In this document: piece by piece, positions 1 to 9,300 of the stretch
How positions within the stretch are numbered: the stretch's first letter is position 1
How the letters are laid out: every line of letters starts with the position of its first letter
DNA from: Acidobacteriota bacterium
Lineage (GTDB): Bacteria > Acidobacteriota > Holophagae > Holophagales > Holophagaceae
Direction: 5' to 3'
Length of the DNA: 64,000 nt
Assembly: GCA_016195985.1 (NCBI GenBank)
Contig: JACPYP010000016.1
Location: forward strand, 124,001-188,000
Translations under genes and position numbers: made by a program
The notes under the pieces: generated by a model
What the model was told of the DNA's origin: nothing
Seen by the model: only the letters and a program-made list of their open reading frames with translations
Database searches by the model: none

Positions 1-1287
1 TACGATTTCGGCGGCGGCACCATCGATTTCACGCTCATGGAGATGAACGACGGCGTGTTCGAAGTGCTGGCCACCAGCGGCGACACCTTCCTCGGCGGCG
101 AAGACATCGACCAGGTCATCCAGAACTGGCTGGTGCAGCAGTTCCGCGAGAAGACCAACATCGATCTCTCCGGCGACCGCATGGCGCTGCAGCGCCTCAA
201 GGAAGCCAGCGAAAAGGCCAAGTGCGAGCTTTCGACCCTGGACCGGGTGGAAATCCGGCTGCCCTTCATCGCGCAGGGCCCCACGGGGCCGCAGCACCTC
301 GAGGCCGCCCTCACCCGAGAGCAGCTTGAGGAGATGGTCAAGGATCTCGTGGAGCAGACCCTGGTGCCCATCCAGGACGCCCTCGAACAGGGTGGCAAGA
401 CGCCCAAGCAGGTCGATGAGGTGATCCTCGTGGGCGGGCAGACCCGCATGCCCTTGGTGCAGCGTCTGGTCCGCGACTTCTTCGGCAAGGAGCCCAACCG
501 CAGCATCAATCCGGATGAAGTGGTGGCCCTGGGCGCCTCCATCCAGGGCGCCGTGCTCAAGGGCGACATCAAGGATCTGGTGCTGCTGGACGTCACGCCC
601 CTTTCCCTGGGCATCGAGACCCAGGGCGGCGGCTTCGTGAAGATCATCCCGCGCAACGCCACCATCCCCATGCGGGACGCGCGCACCTTCACCACGGTCA
701 CCGACAACCAGAGCCGGGTGGAGATCCACGTCCTGCAGGGCGAGCGTGAACTCTCCGAGCACAACAAGAGCCTGGGCCGCTTCGATCTCATCAACCTGCC
801 GCCCCTCCCCAAGGGCGTGCCGCAAATCGAGGTGGCCTTCGATATCGATTCCAACGGCATCGTCACCGTGTCCGCCCGGGATCTGATGACCGGCCTGGAG
901 CAGAGCATGAGCATCCGGCCCAGCTCCGGCCTCTCCGAGCTGGAGATCCAGCGGATGATCCGCGAGGCCCTGGCCAACGCCGAGACCGACGTGAAGAAGC
1001 GGGATGCGCTGAAGTACATCGCTTCGGCCGAAGGACTCATCTTTTCCTGCGACAAGAGCTTCATCGAGTGCGGGAAGTACCTTTCGGATGCCCAGCAGTC
1101 CCAGGTGCGGGACGTGCTTTCCCGGGCCCGTCTGGCCGTGGCCTCCCAGGACTCGGACGCGCTCCGGGCCTGCGAAACCCAGCTGCTGGAAGCCCAGAAT
1201 CTGCTCACCGAAGCTGTTCTGGCCGCCAGCGAAGCCATGATGGCCAGCCTGGACGGCGAAGACGAAGGCGCCGTTCCGCCGAACTGA
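1..1287 (+). CDS. dnaK: Chaperone DnaK (Hsp70), 5' end outside window
   Basis: The first base of the window is in frame and reads [10 protein letters not shown], the conserved phosphate-binding segment of the Hsp70 ATPase domain, so about the first third of the protein is missing. The remaining 428 residues contain the rest of the nucleotide-binding domain, the conserved [11 protein letters not shown] linker/substrate-domain start (near base 600), the peptide-binding beta domain and a helical lid. DnaK binds unfolded peptides in an ATP-driven cycle with DnaJ and GrpE in the cytoplasm. dnaJ lies about 480 bases downstream on the same strand; no grpE is present between them. The C-terminal tail ends in GAVPPN and is not rich in the usual Asp/Glu/Val ending. 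Identification is secure; only the start is unseen. Confidence 0.97.
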   Translation, partial: YDFGGGTIDFTLMEMNDGVFEVLATSGDTFLGGEDIDQVIQNWLVQQFREKTNIDLSGDRMALQRLKEASEKAKCELSTLDRVEIRLPFIAQGPTGPQHLEAALTREQLEEMVKDLVEQTLVPIQDALEQGGKTPKQVDEVILVGGQTRMPLVQRLVRDFFGKEPNRSINPDEVVALGASIQGAVLKGDIKDLVLLDVTPLSLGIETQGGGFVKIIPRNATIPMRDARTFTTVTDNQSRVEIHVLQGERELSEHNKSLGRFDLINLPPLPKGVPQIEVAFDIDSNGIVTVSARDLMTGLEQSMSIRPSSGLSELEIQRMIREALANAETDVKKRDALKYIASAEGLIFSCDKSFIECGKYLSDAQQSQVRDVLSRARLAVASQDSDALRACETQLLEAQNLLTEAVLAASEAMMASLDGEDEGAVPPN

Positions 1288-1292
1288 TTGCG

Positions 1293-1754
1293 GGTCTTCG
1301 GGATTCAGTCTTCAGTGGGGGGCCGGTGGCCCCCCACTTCCTAGAGGATTAGAGCGTATGCGGGATCATGGTCGCTTGACCGCCTTCGTGAAGGCGAAGG
1401 AACTGGCCCTTGCTGTGTATCAGGCAACGGGCTCCTTTCCGCGGGAAGAAACGTTTGGCTTGACCTCTCAAATCCGCAGGTCCGCAGTGCCAGTGCCGTC
1501 GAATCCGGTGGAGGGATGCGCGCGGAAGAGCCAAAAAGGATTTCCTCTGGTTTGTGGAAATCGCGTTGGGGTCTGCGCGGGAATTGGAATTCCAGTTGGA
1601 CCTGGCCCAGGAGCTGGGCTTTTTGAGAGAGAATGGAGCCCTGATCGGGTTGTCCCAGGAAGTGGCCCGGCTGGTGACAGGGCTCGCCAATGTCTTCGAC
1701 GACAACCCGCCAAATGGAACCGCTCCGAAAACTGAAGACCGAAGACTGAAGACC
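1293..1754. repeat. Imperfect terminal inverted repeats around an IVS-like gene
   Basis: The left arm at 1293-1316 reads GGTCTTCGGGATTCAGTCTT and onward. The right arm at 1731-1754 is built from the words ACTGAAGACC and GAAGACTGAAG and is its imperfect reverse complement (both ends match, the middle differs). The arms enclose the frameshifted four-helix-bundle gene between dnaK and dnaJ. The right arm lies inside the 3' end of that reading frame. This looks like a small insertion cassette, but mobility is inferred only from the layout. Confidence 0.5.
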
Positions 1755-1772
1755 AAGGACCGAAACAAATGA
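1358..1772 (+). pseudogene. Four-helix-bundle protein (23S rRNA intervening-sequence family), frameshifted
   Basis: The reading frame from ATG 1358 gives an N-terminal half typical of the four-helix-bundle/IVS protein family (VKAKELALAVYQATGSFP, LTSQIRRSAVPVPSN, GCARKSQK). At the run CAAAAAGG (1532-1539) the frame breaks, and the continuation DFLWFVEIALGSARELEFQL is found one base further on, running to the stop at 1770-1772. Total length is 415 bases, i.e. 138 codons plus one base, consistent with a single inserted base. The family is best known from sequences inserted into 23S rRNA genes; its molecular role is not settled. The stop overlaps the dnaJ start as ATGA. It could be a true pseudogene, a sequencing error in the homopolymer, or (less likely) programmed +1 frameshifting. 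Confidence 0.75.
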
Positions 1773-2929
1773 AACGCGACTACTACGACGTGCTCGGTGT
1801 CTCCAAGGAGGCTGGGGCAGATGAACTGAAGAAGGCCTACCGCAAACTGGCCATGGAGCTGCACCCTGACCGCAATCCGGGCAACAAGGAGGCGGAGGAG
1901 AAGTTCAAGGAGGCCGCCGAGGCCTACAGCGTGCTGTCCGATGCCGAGAAGCGGAAGGTCTACGACCAGTTCGGTCACGCGGGGCTGGGCGGCGCCGGGG
2001 GCGGCGGACAGCAGTTCCAGTTTGACCCGAACCAGTTCGCGGATTTCGAAGACATCCTGGGCAGCTTCTTCGGAGGCGGCCTCTTCGGGGACCTCTTCGG
2101 CGGCGGCCGCCGCCGGGGCAACGGCGAGGAGCGGGGCTCGGACCTGCAGTACAACCTGAAAATCAGCTTCCAGGACGCCATCTTCGGCAAGGAGGCGGTG
2201 GAACTCTCCATCCCCCGACTGGAGGCCTGCGAAACCTGCCATGGCTCCGGCTGCGAGGCGGGCACCCGGGCGGAAACCTGCCCCCAGTGCCGGGGCGCGG
2301 GTCAGGTGGCCGTGCGCCAGGGCTTTTTCCAGATGCTCGCGCCGTGCCCCCGCTGCGAAGGGCGCGGCCGCATCATTCCCAAGCCTTGCCGGACTTGCCA
2401 CGGCGAGGGACGCGTCCACAAGAAGGCCAAGGTCAGTTTCAAGGTTCCGGCCGGCGTCGACCGGGGCACCCGGTTGAGGTTGCAAGGCCAGGGCGAGGCG
2501 GGACGATCCGGCGGACGCACCGGCGATCTGTACGTGGTGTTCGACGTGGAGCCCGATGCCCGCTACGAGCGGGACGGCAGCGATCTGCACCGGCGCTTCG
2601 AAGTGCACTGGCCTCTGCTGGTGACCGGCGGGACCCTCGATGTGGAAACGCCCTACGGCCAGGACAAGGTGAAGCTGGCCCCCGGCACGGCGGCTGATCA
2701 CGTGGTGAAGCTGGTCAACGCGGGGGTTCCGCGTCTGCAGGGCGGCGGCCGGGGCGATCTCTACCTCCATCTCCGGGTGGCGGTGCCGAAATCCCTCACG
2801 GCCGAGCAGAAGGAACTGGTGGAACAGCTGCGCCGCAGCCTGGAAGGCGAATCCGCCGAAGGCAAGGAAGAGGGCTTCCTGGCCAAGGTGTTCGGTTCGG
2901 AAAAGGCCAAGAAGAAAAAGCGGAAGTAG
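1769..2929 (+). CDS. dnaJ: Chaperone DnaJ (Hsp40)
   Basis: A 386-residue class I DnaJ. The N-terminal J domain carries the HPD motif ([11 protein letters not shown], about residues 31-41) that stimulates DnaK ATPase. A Gly/Phe-rich linker follows (about 70-118). Next come four CxxCxGxG zinc-binding repeats ([32 protein letters not shown]), then the substrate-binding C-terminal domain and a Lys-rich tail. Length is normal. The ATG at 1769 overlaps the stop of the upstream frameshifted gene (ATGA). The only plausible ribosome site, AAGGA at about 1755-1759, lies at the end of the upstream repeat, so the inserted cassette may supply translation signals for dnaJ. It acts with DnaK upstream. Confidence 0.97.
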   Translation: MKRDYYDVLGVSKEAGADELKKAYRKLAMELHPDRNPGNKEAEEKFKEAAEAYSVLSDAEKRKVYDQFGHAGLGGAGGGGQQFQFDPNQFADFEDILGSFFGGGLFGDLFGGGRRRGNGEERGSDLQYNLKISFQDAIFGKEAVELSIPRLEACETCHGSGCEAGTRAETCPQCRGAGQVAVRQGFFQMLAPCPRCEGRGRIIPKPCRTCHGEGRVHKKAKVSFKVPAGVDRGTRLRLQGQGEAGRSGGRTGDLYVVFDVEPDARYERDGSDLHRRFEVHWPLLVTGGTLDVETPYGQDKVKLAPGTAADHVVKLVNAGVPRLQGGGRGDLYLHLRVAVPKSLTAEQKELVEQLRRSLEGESAEGKEEGFLAKVFGSEKAKKKKRK

Positions 2930-2946
2930 GCCTCAGCTCGTTACGG

Positions 2947-4104
2947 TCATCCGGCCACGATCACCCGGCCCTTGCCCTCGCGCTTGGCCCGCAGCAGGGC
3001 GTGGTCGGCCTGTTCGATGAGGTGGCCCGCGCCGTCCGCGTGCTCCGGGAAGGCGGCCACGCCGGCGCTGAGGGATACGCGGAGGGATTCCCCGCCCAGT
3101 TTCAGGGGCTGCTCGCCCACGGTCTGGAGCAGGCGCTCGCCCAGCTTGAAGGCGCCCAGGGAGGTGGTGCCGGGCATGAGGATGCAGAATTCGTCGCCTC
3201 CGTACCGGTAGAGGCGGTCGTGGGCGCGGCAGAGGCGCTGGGCGGTGCGGGCCACGGTCTCCAGCAGCAGGCTGCCGGCGGGGTGGCCGTGGTGGGTGTT
3301 GACCCTCTTCAAGTCGTCCACGTCCATGAAGAGCAGGGCCAGGGGCTCGGACTTGGTGGCGGCGGAACGCACGGACTGGGGCAGCTCCGCCTCCAGGCAG
3401 CGCCGGTTCTGGGCCACGGTGAGGTCGTCCTTGAAGGACAGGGCCCGGCTTTCCTCCAGCCGCCAGGCATTGAGCAGCAGCGGCTCCATGTCGTCGAAGC
3501 CGTGCAGGAACAGGTCCGGCATCTCCTTGGGCCCTGCCAGTCGCAGGATGCCCAGCTGTTCCGAAGGGGCCAGCAGGAAGGCCTCTCCGCACCGCACGAG
3601 TTCGGCCGCTTCCTGGCGGGGCAGGGGGGCTTCGGGGAACATGCCGTCGCCCGCCCGCTGGTAGAAGGTGTCGTCCTTGCGCAGCCAGATGGCGCCGCCC
3701 TGGGCGCCGGAAAGCCGCACGGCGCGGCTCAGCACCAGGCGGAGCAGGTCGTCCATGGAGGCCAGGTGCATCATCTGGCGCAGCCAACCCTCGCTGCCGA
3801 GGTCGCGCTGGCGGATATGCTGCAGGGCCTCCCGGGCGGCTTCGAGGGGGCGGTCCTGGAGCAGGACCCAGCCGGGCCTGAGGTTCAGCACCGCGCTTAC
3901 TTCTTCGGGGTCGGCCTGCTCCACCCACCACAGGATCTCCGTGCCTTCAGCGGGCACCAGCCGCGCGTCCGGATGTTCGGCCACCAGCACGATGGAGCCG
4001 GGCCCGGGCCCTGCGGCGATGTCGAAGCCCCATTTCTGGAAGGCCGCACGCAGCCCCTCTCCCGCGAGGGAGGGGTGGACGTCCAGCCAATGGATGCGGG
4101 GCAT
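2947..4104 (-). CDS. Diguanylate cyclase with GAF-like sensory part (GGDEF)
   Basis: A 385-residue soluble protein. The C-terminal third is a GGDEF domain with an intact GGDEF active site at residues 302-306 and an RAHD inhibitory site at 293-296, five residues before the active loop. It is therefore predicted to make cyclic di-GMP from two GTP and to be product-inhibited. Residues about 110-225 resemble a GAF-type sensor (weak). Residues 1-105 resemble a degenerate receiver-like fold without an obvious phospho-acceptor. There is no membrane segment. It lies 45 bases downstream of the large unknown gene on the same strand, likely in one transcript, and that transcript diverges from pilB. A role in controlling type IV pili is inferred from position and from the cyclic di-GMP-binding motif of PilB. 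Confidence 0.9.
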   Translation of the reverse strand: MPRIHWLDVHPSLAGEGLRAAFQKWGFDIAAGPGPGSIVLVAEHPDARLVPAEGTEILWWVEQADPEEVSAVLNLRPGWVLLQDRPLEAAREALQHIRQRDLGSEGWLRQMMHLASMDDLLRLVLSRAVRLSGAQGGAIWLRKDDTFYQRAGDGMFPEAPLPRQEAAELVRCGEAFLLAPSEQLGILRLAGPKEMPDLFLHGFDDMEPLLLNAWRLEESRALSFKDDLTVAQNRRCLEAELPQSVRSAATKSEPLALLFMDVDDLKRVNTHHGHPAGSLLLETVARTAQRLCRAHDRLYRYGGDEFCILMPGTTSLGAFKLGERLLQTVGEQPLKLGGESLRVSLSAGVAAFPEHADGAGHLIEQADHALLRAKREGKGRVIVAG

Positions 4105-4149
4105 GAGGCTCCCTGATGGCCTGCTCTTCGGCAGGGAGTGTGGTCCCGC

Positions 4150-6108
4150 TTAACCCAAGGCCGCTTCCAGGCGGAGCGCGAGGTGCCGCAGGTGCCCCGC
4201 CAATTGGTCCAGTGAAGGCATCGGGCCTTCCTTCTGGCCGCGTTCGGCCCGGATCCAGCGCTTAAGCAGGGCCAGAGCCTGCGGGTCACGCACGCCCAGG
4301 CGCTTGGAGGTTTGGATCAGCATGTGGGAGAGGCGGGTCCGCTCGGCTCCGGAAGGGTGGTTCCGCAGCTCGGTGATGAGCCGCAGGGATTCCTGCGCCA
4401 CTTCCAGATCCTGCCGGATGAGGGGCACCCGGGCATTGATGCGGAGCAGGAAGAGTTCGAGGAAGCGCAGGAGTTCGCCCAGCAGGTCCATGCCGTCCCG
4501 CAGGGCCTGGGGCACGTCCTGGGGGGATTCGAGAAGCTGCCCCATCTCCTCAATGAGGCGTTCCGCCTCCTCCCGGTCGGGGCGGCGCATGAGGGGGAAT
4601 TCGGGGCTCCGCCGGAAGGCCAGGAGGTGGCGGAAGGTGTGCGACAGGCCAAGGGCCAGACGCGGCCAGTCCTGAAGCTCGAGGTGCAGGAGCAACTGGC
4701 CCTGGAGGGGCGGCACCTGTTCCCAAAGGCGCTGAAGCCGCACCCGGAGACGCTCACCCTCCTCCATCATGCTGGGGGATTCTGGGAAGAGCCGGTTCTG
4801 AACCTCAGGGGAGAAGATTCCCACGAGCTCGCCCATGAGCTGTTTCTGGTGGTTCACCAGGAGGGCCCGCAGGTTGTCCAGGGTCAGGGCCAGCTGATCG
4901 GCGTCCTGTCCGGCCAGAGCCTGCTGCAGAAGGCCCCGCAGGGTGCTTTGGTCCTGCTGGAGGCTGAGTACCGCTTGGCGAAGGAAGGCCCGCAGGCGAT
5001 GCGTCTCGGGCTTGGATGGATTCAGCGATTCGCCGCGGGCCGGATCGTAGGCCCGTTCGGCCAGCCGGACCAACTCCGACTCGAGCACCAGGAAGGTGGG
5101 AACGGCGGCGTAGCGGTCGCGCGGGCCCGCGCTGGTGGCGGGTTCCAGGGATTCCAGGAGGCCCAGCAGGGAGATGTGGCCGGCGAGGGCGCGGGCCACC
5201 AGGGAGAAGGCCGGCCGGTCGTTTCGGCGCAACTGCTGGAGAAGGCGGCGCAGCTCGGGCGGCATGCTGTCCCGGAACAAATCGGCGTCCATGCGGGGCA
5301 GGGACCAGCCGAGATGGTCCCAGAGCCAGCGCAGGCTCCCGCGCACCTGCTCCACGGCGGGCCAGTGGATGCCCCGGTCCAGAGGCCGCACCAGGCTGAG
5401 GCGGAGGTGGGACACCACGTGTTCGAGCAGGAGGAGGGGCTCCACCCGAGAATGGATCTCGGCGGGGATGCAGGCCTCCAGGTGTTCCGCCAGGCGGGAG
5501 AGGGATTCCTCAAGCCGTCCCTGGCCCTGGATGGCCCGGTTCACGGCCTTCATCTGGGCATTGAGGCGAGTCACGGTGGCCGCCCCGGGTTCGCTGGCCT
5601 GCAGGGCCGTCAGGATGTCGCGGAAGGCGTCGCGGTGGTCGGCCAGGAAGGCGGACCACAGGAGCCGCAGGCTGCCCTGGTCCTCGGACGGAGCCAGCGA
5701 CATGGCCCGCAGCGAGGCGAGAAGGTCCAGCAGCTGGGTGACCCATTCCGGCTGTTTCAACTCGGCGAGCAGCTCTCTGTGGGCGGCCTCGGCCTGGTCG
5801 CCCAGGCGTCCGAGGCTGTGGAGCATGACCAGGCCCATGGCGTTGCGGGCTTCGCCCAGACGGCGGGGCGAGAATCCATGGAGGAACGCCAGGAAGAAGC
5901 CCAGGTTCTTCCGGAGGGAGGCCTGGGCGGGCGATTCCCCGGCCTGCGCCTCCCGCTGCGGGCTGGCCTCGATGAGCGGCTCCAGATCCCGGGCGCCTTC
6001 GCGGAGGATGTCTTCGAGCAGGGCCAGATCGGTCCGCGACAAGCCCTTGTCGCGGATCAACTGCCGGGCCTGCAGCAGTCGCTGGGGCGGGGTGCCTGGA
6101 GATGACAT
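4150..6108 (-). CDS. Large leucine-rich alpha-helical protein of unknown function
   Basis: A 652-residue protein from ATG 6108 (an upstream in-frame TTG at 6123 is possible; neither start has a convincing ribosome site). It is rich in Leu, Arg, Glu and Gln and looks almost entirely helical. There is no signal peptide, membrane segment or catalytic motif that I recognise. It precedes the diguanylate cyclase gene by 45 bases and is divergent from pilB, so it may be a scaffold or regulator for motility or cyclic di-GMP signalling, which is guesswork. The opposite strand is also open over most of this length but gives a composition typical of a GC-rich shadow frame. Confidence 0.75.
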   Translation of the reverse strand: MSSPGTPPQRLLQARQLIRDKGLSRTDLALLEDILREGARDLEPLIEASPQREAQAGESPAQASLRKNLGFFLAFLHGFSPRRLGEARNAMGLVMLHSLGRLGDQAEAAHRELLAELKQPEWVTQLLDLLASLRAMSLAPSEDQGSLRLLWSAFLADHRDAFRDILTALQASEPGAATVTRLNAQMKAVNRAIQGQGRLEESLSRLAEHLEACIPAEIHSRVEPLLLLEHVVSHLRLSLVRPLDRGIHWPAVEQVRGSLRWLWDHLGWSLPRMDADLFRDSMPPELRRLLQQLRRNDRPAFSLVARALAGHISLLGLLESLEPATSAGPRDRYAAVPTFLVLESELVRLAERAYDPARGESLNPSKPETHRLRAFLRQAVLSLQQDQSTLRGLLQQALAGQDADQLALTLDNLRALLVNHQKQLMGELVGIFSPEVQNRLFPESPSMMEEGERLRVRLQRLWEQVPPLQGQLLLHLELQDWPRLALGLSHTFRHLLAFRRSPEFPLMRRPDREEAERLIEEMGQLLESPQDVPQALRDGMDLLGELLRFLELFLLRINARVPLIRQDLEVAQESLRLITELRNHPSGAERTRLSHMLIQTSKRLGVRDPQALALLKRWIRAERGQKEGPMPSLDQLAGHLRHLALRLEAALG

Positions 6109-6188
6109 GGCAAAAGCATACAATGGTTAAGCCTTCGCCGGCCTTTGCTGGTGTTACCATCGCTTCACCCCAAATCTGGAGGCAGCAC

Positions 6189-8033
6189 GTGGTCAGCAAG
6201 CTCGGGGAAATGCTCGTCAAAGCTCAACTCATCACGGAAGCCCAGCTTGATGAGGTGATGAAAATCCAGCGGCGGGAAGGCGGAAAGCTCGGAAGCATCG
6301 TGGCCCGCTCCGGTTTCTGCTCCGACCAGGACATCGTGAGCTTTCTCGGCATGCAATACGGCGTTCCGGCCGCCGACCTCGAACAGTGGCCCCCCATCGA
6401 TTCCAGCGTCATCGCGCTGATCCCCCGCGACCTCGCCCAGCGCCACAAGGTTCTGCCCCTCCAGCGCACCGGCAATGTCCTCACCCTGGCCATGTCCGAT
6501 CCCACGGACATCTTCGCCATGGACGACGTGCGGTTCCACACGGGCTACAACGTGGATCCCGTGGTCTCAAGCGAGATGGGCCTCGCCCGGGCCGTGGAGA
6601 AGTACTACGGCGGCAACAGCGCCGTGCGCCTGGCGGACGGCACCTCGGGCCCCCGCAGCCAGCCGGGCGGCGGGGGGGGTCCCATGGCCGCGGGGACCAG
6701 TTCCATGGAAGGCGCCCTGCCTTTCAACGAAGAGGACGAGCATTTCGACTTGTCCGAACTGGAGCAGGAACTGGACGCGGATGCCGAGTTCGACGCCGCC
6801 GAGGATGACGAAGACAGCGTCAACGTCGGAAGCCTCAAGCGGGGCAGCGAAGACGCGCCGGTGGTGAAGCTGGTGAACATGGTGCTCATTGACGCCATCA
6901 AGCGGGGCGCTTCGGACATCCACATCGAACCCTACGAGAAGAACTACCGCATCCGGTTCCGCATCGACGGCATCCTCCTGGAGGTCATGCGGCCGAACCT
7001 GAAGCTGAAGGATCCCCTGACCTCCCGCGTGAAGATCCTGGCCAAGCTCAACATCGCCGAGCGCCGCCTGCCCCAGGACGGGCGCATCAAGCTGCGCGTC
7101 AACATGGGGGGCCGGCAGAAGGTCATCGACTATCGCGTCAGCATCCTGCCCACGCTCTTCGGCGAAAAGATCGTGCTGCGCCTGCTGGACAGCGACAAGC
7201 TCATGCTGGACCTGACCAAGCTGGGCTTCGAACCGGAAAGCCTCGAACGCTGGGACCGCCAGATCTCCAAGCCCTACGGCATGGTGCTGGTGACGGGCCC
7301 CACGGGTTCGGGCAAGACGAACACGCTCTACTCCTCCATCGCCAAGCTGAACACCGTCGACACCAACATCATGACGGCGGAAGATCCCGTGGAATTCAAT
7401 TTCCCCGGCATCAACCAGGTGCAGATGAAGGAGCAGATCGGCCTCAATTTCGCGGCGGCCCTGCGCTCCTTCCTCCGGCAGGATCCCAACATCATCCTGG
7501 TGGGAGAGATCCGCGACTTCGAAACCGCGGAAATCGCCATCAAGGCCTCCCTCACGGGCCACCTGGTGTTGTCCACCCTGCACACCAACGATGCCCCCAG
7601 CACCATCAACCGCCTCATGAACATGGGGGTGGAGCCCTTCCTGGTGGCCACCTCCGTGAACATCATCTGCGCGCAGCGGCTGGTGCGCCGCCTCTGCACC
7701 CAGTGCAAGGCGGTGGACACCCACCATCAGCCGGAGGAGGCCCTCTACAGGGTGGGCTTCACCCCCGAGGAAGTCGCGTCCGGCATCACCTTCTATAAGC
7801 CCGTGGGCTGCGATACCTGCAACAAGCGCGGCTACAAGGGCCGCGTGGGCCTCTACGAAGTGCTGGAGATGTCGGAAACCCTCAAGGACATGATCCTCAC
7901 GGGCGCCTCGGCCATCGAGATCCGGGAACAGGGGCAGAAGGAAGGCATGATCACCCTCCGCCGTTCCGGGTGCCGCAAGGTGCTTGATGGCGTCACCACC
8001 ATCGAAGAAATCATCCGCGAGACGGTTCTCTAA
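6189..8033 (+). CDS. pilB: Type IV pilus assembly ATPase PilB
   Basis: A 614-residue hexameric extension motor that powers pilin polymerisation at the inner membrane. The GTG start at 6189 is chosen because GGAGG lies about six bases upstream and the product then begins with the MshEN domain. Residues 4-27 and 33-56 are two 24-residue motifs separated by five residues, each starting KLG and ending in Q, the pattern known to bind cyclic di-GMP in MshE/PilB proteins. The catalytic core has Walker A GPTGSGKT (about residue 370), Walker B ILVGEIRD and HLVLSTLHTND. Two CxxC pairs (CTQC, CDTC) form the zinc site. It is followed closely by pilT and pilC. Confidence 0.96.
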   Translation: MVSKLGEMLVKAQLITEAQLDEVMKIQRREGGKLGSIVARSGFCSDQDIVSFLGMQYGVPAADLEQWPPIDSSVIALIPRDLAQRHKVLPLQRTGNVLTLAMSDPTDIFAMDDVRFHTGYNVDPVVSSEMGLARAVEKYYGGNSAVRLADGTSGPRSQPGGGGGPMAAGTSSMEGALPFNEEDEHFDLSELEQELDADAEFDAAEDDEDSVNVGSLKRGSEDAPVVKLVNMVLIDAIKRGASDIHIEPYEKNYRIRFRIDGILLEVMRPNLKLKDPLTSRVKILAKLNIAERRLPQDGRIKLRVNMGGRQKVIDYRVSILPTLFGEKIVLRLLDSDKLMLDLTKLGFEPESLERWDRQISKPYGMVLVTGPTGSGKTNTLYSSIAKLNTVDTNIMTAEDPVEFNFPGINQVQMKEQIGLNFAAALRSFLRQDPNIILVGEIRDFETAEIAIKASLTGHLVLSTLHTNDAPSTINRLMNMGVEPFLVATSVNIICAQRLVRRLCTQCKAVDTHHQPEEALYRVGFTPEEVASGITFYKPVGCDTCNKRGYKGRVGLYEVLEMSETLKDMILTGASAIEIREQGQKEGMITLRRSGCRKVLDGVTTIEEIIRETVL

Positions 8034-8044
8034 AGAGGTTCTGC

Positions 8045-9229
8045 GTGAGCGATATCGGCGCCAACTATGTTGCCCCCCTCCAGCAGCTGCTCAAGACCAT
8101 GGTGGAGTACGGGGGAACCGATCTGCACATCACCACGGAGACGGCCCCCCAGATCCGCATCGACGGCCGGATGGTCCCCCTCAAGCTGCCTCCCCTGGAT
8201 GCCGCCCAGACCCGTTGGCTTTGCTACGGCGTCATGACGGACCAGCAGAAGCACCGCCTGGAGGAGGATCTGGAGGTGGATTTCTCCTTCGGCCTCCAGG
8301 GCGTGGCCCGGTTCCGCGCCAACGTGTTCAACCAGCGCGGGGCCACGGCCGGCGTTTTCCGCACCATCCCCGAGAACATCCGCAGCTTTGACCAGCTGGG
8401 CCTGCCTCCTTCCATCCAGGCCCTCTGCGACAAGCCCCGCGGCCTGGTGCTGGTGACGGGAGTGACGGGCTCGGGCAAGTCCACCACCCTGGCGGCCATG
8501 GTGGACAAGATCAACGCGGAGGAGCCCGTGCACATCCTCACCATCGAGGATCCGGTGGAATATGTCCACCGGCACAAGCGGGCTCTGGTGAACCAGCGGG
8601 AGATCCACGCGGACACCCACAGCTTCAAGAAGGCCCTGCGGTCGGCGCTCCGCCAGGATCCCGACGTGGTGCTGGTGGGCGAGCTGCGCGATCTGGAAAC
8701 CATCGAATCGGCCCTGACCATCGCCGAAACGGGCCACCTCACCTTCGGCACCCTGCACACGAACAGCACCGTCCAGACCATCAACCGCATCATCGACGTG
8801 TTCCCCAGCCACCAGCAGGCCCAGGTGCGGGCCCAGCTCTCCCTGGTGTTGGAAGGCGTTGTCTGCCAAAGCCTCATTCCCAAGGTCAGCGGAAAGGGCC
8901 GGGCCCTGGCCCTGGAGATCATGCTGCCCAACCCCGCCATCCGGAATCTCATCCGGGAAGACAAGATCCACCAGATCTATGGCGTCATGCAGTCCGGCCA
9001 GCAGAAATACGGCATGCAGACCTTCAACCAGAGCCTGTCGGACCTGGTGATTCGCAAGGAAATTTCCCAGGAACAAGCGTTTGAATACTCATCAAATACC
9101 GACGAACTCCGGGAACTCATCAACCGGGGCGTTGGAGTGGGAGGCGCAGGAGGTCGGGCCGCTGCGGCTCCGGCCCAGCCGGCCAGTCCCGTCCTAGGCG
9201 GACGGAATCCCAACATCAAATACACCTAA
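8045..9229 (+). CDS. pilT: Type IV pilus retraction ATPase PilT
   Basis: A 394-residue hexameric ATPase that depolymerises pili for retraction and twitching. It has Walker A GVTGSGKST (about residues 138-146), an Asp box (LTIEDPVEYVH), Walker B VVLVGELRD, the His box THLTFGTLHTN-like segment, and the AIRNLIRE motif near the C-terminus that is characteristic of PilT and needed for retraction. The start is GTG at 8045 with AGAGG just upstream, 11 bases after pilB, so the two are probably co-transcribed. The last 35 or so residues are Ala/Gly/Pro-rich and likely disordered. Confidence 0.96.
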   Translation: MSDIGANYVAPLQQLLKTMVEYGGTDLHITTETAPQIRIDGRMVPLKLPPLDAAQTRWLCYGVMTDQQKHRLEEDLEVDFSFGLQGVARFRANVFNQRGATAGVFRTIPENIRSFDQLGLPPSIQALCDKPRGLVLVTGVTGSGKSTTLAAMVDKINAEEPVHILTIEDPVEYVHRHKRALVNQREIHADTHSFKKALRSALRQDPDVVLVGELRDLETIESALTIAETGHLTFGTLHTNSTVQTINRIIDVFPSHQQAQVRAQLSLVLEGVVCQSLIPKVSGKGRALALEIMLPNPAIRNLIREDKIHQIYGVMQSGQQKYGMQTFNQSLSDLVIRKEISQEQAFEYSSNTDELRELINRGVGVGGAGGRAAAAPAQPASPVLGGRNPNIKYT

Positions 9230-9300
9230 GACTTCTCCGCAGATCCTTTCCTGCCTATTCTGATAGCACCACTTGTTCTCAGCCGCTCGCCGAGGTCCGC

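Noticed and set aside
1532-1560. Programmed frameshift in the four-helix-bundle gene
   Set aside because: The break is at an A5 run, but a +1 shift here lacks the slow codon or stop that usually promotes it; loss of frame by insertion is simpler.
3001-6105. Long plus-strand open frames at 3001-4116 and 4312-6105
   Set aside because: They lie opposite the GGDEF protein and the helical protein, have Gly/Gln/Ala-heavy composition without motifs, and are shadows produced by GC-rich third positions.
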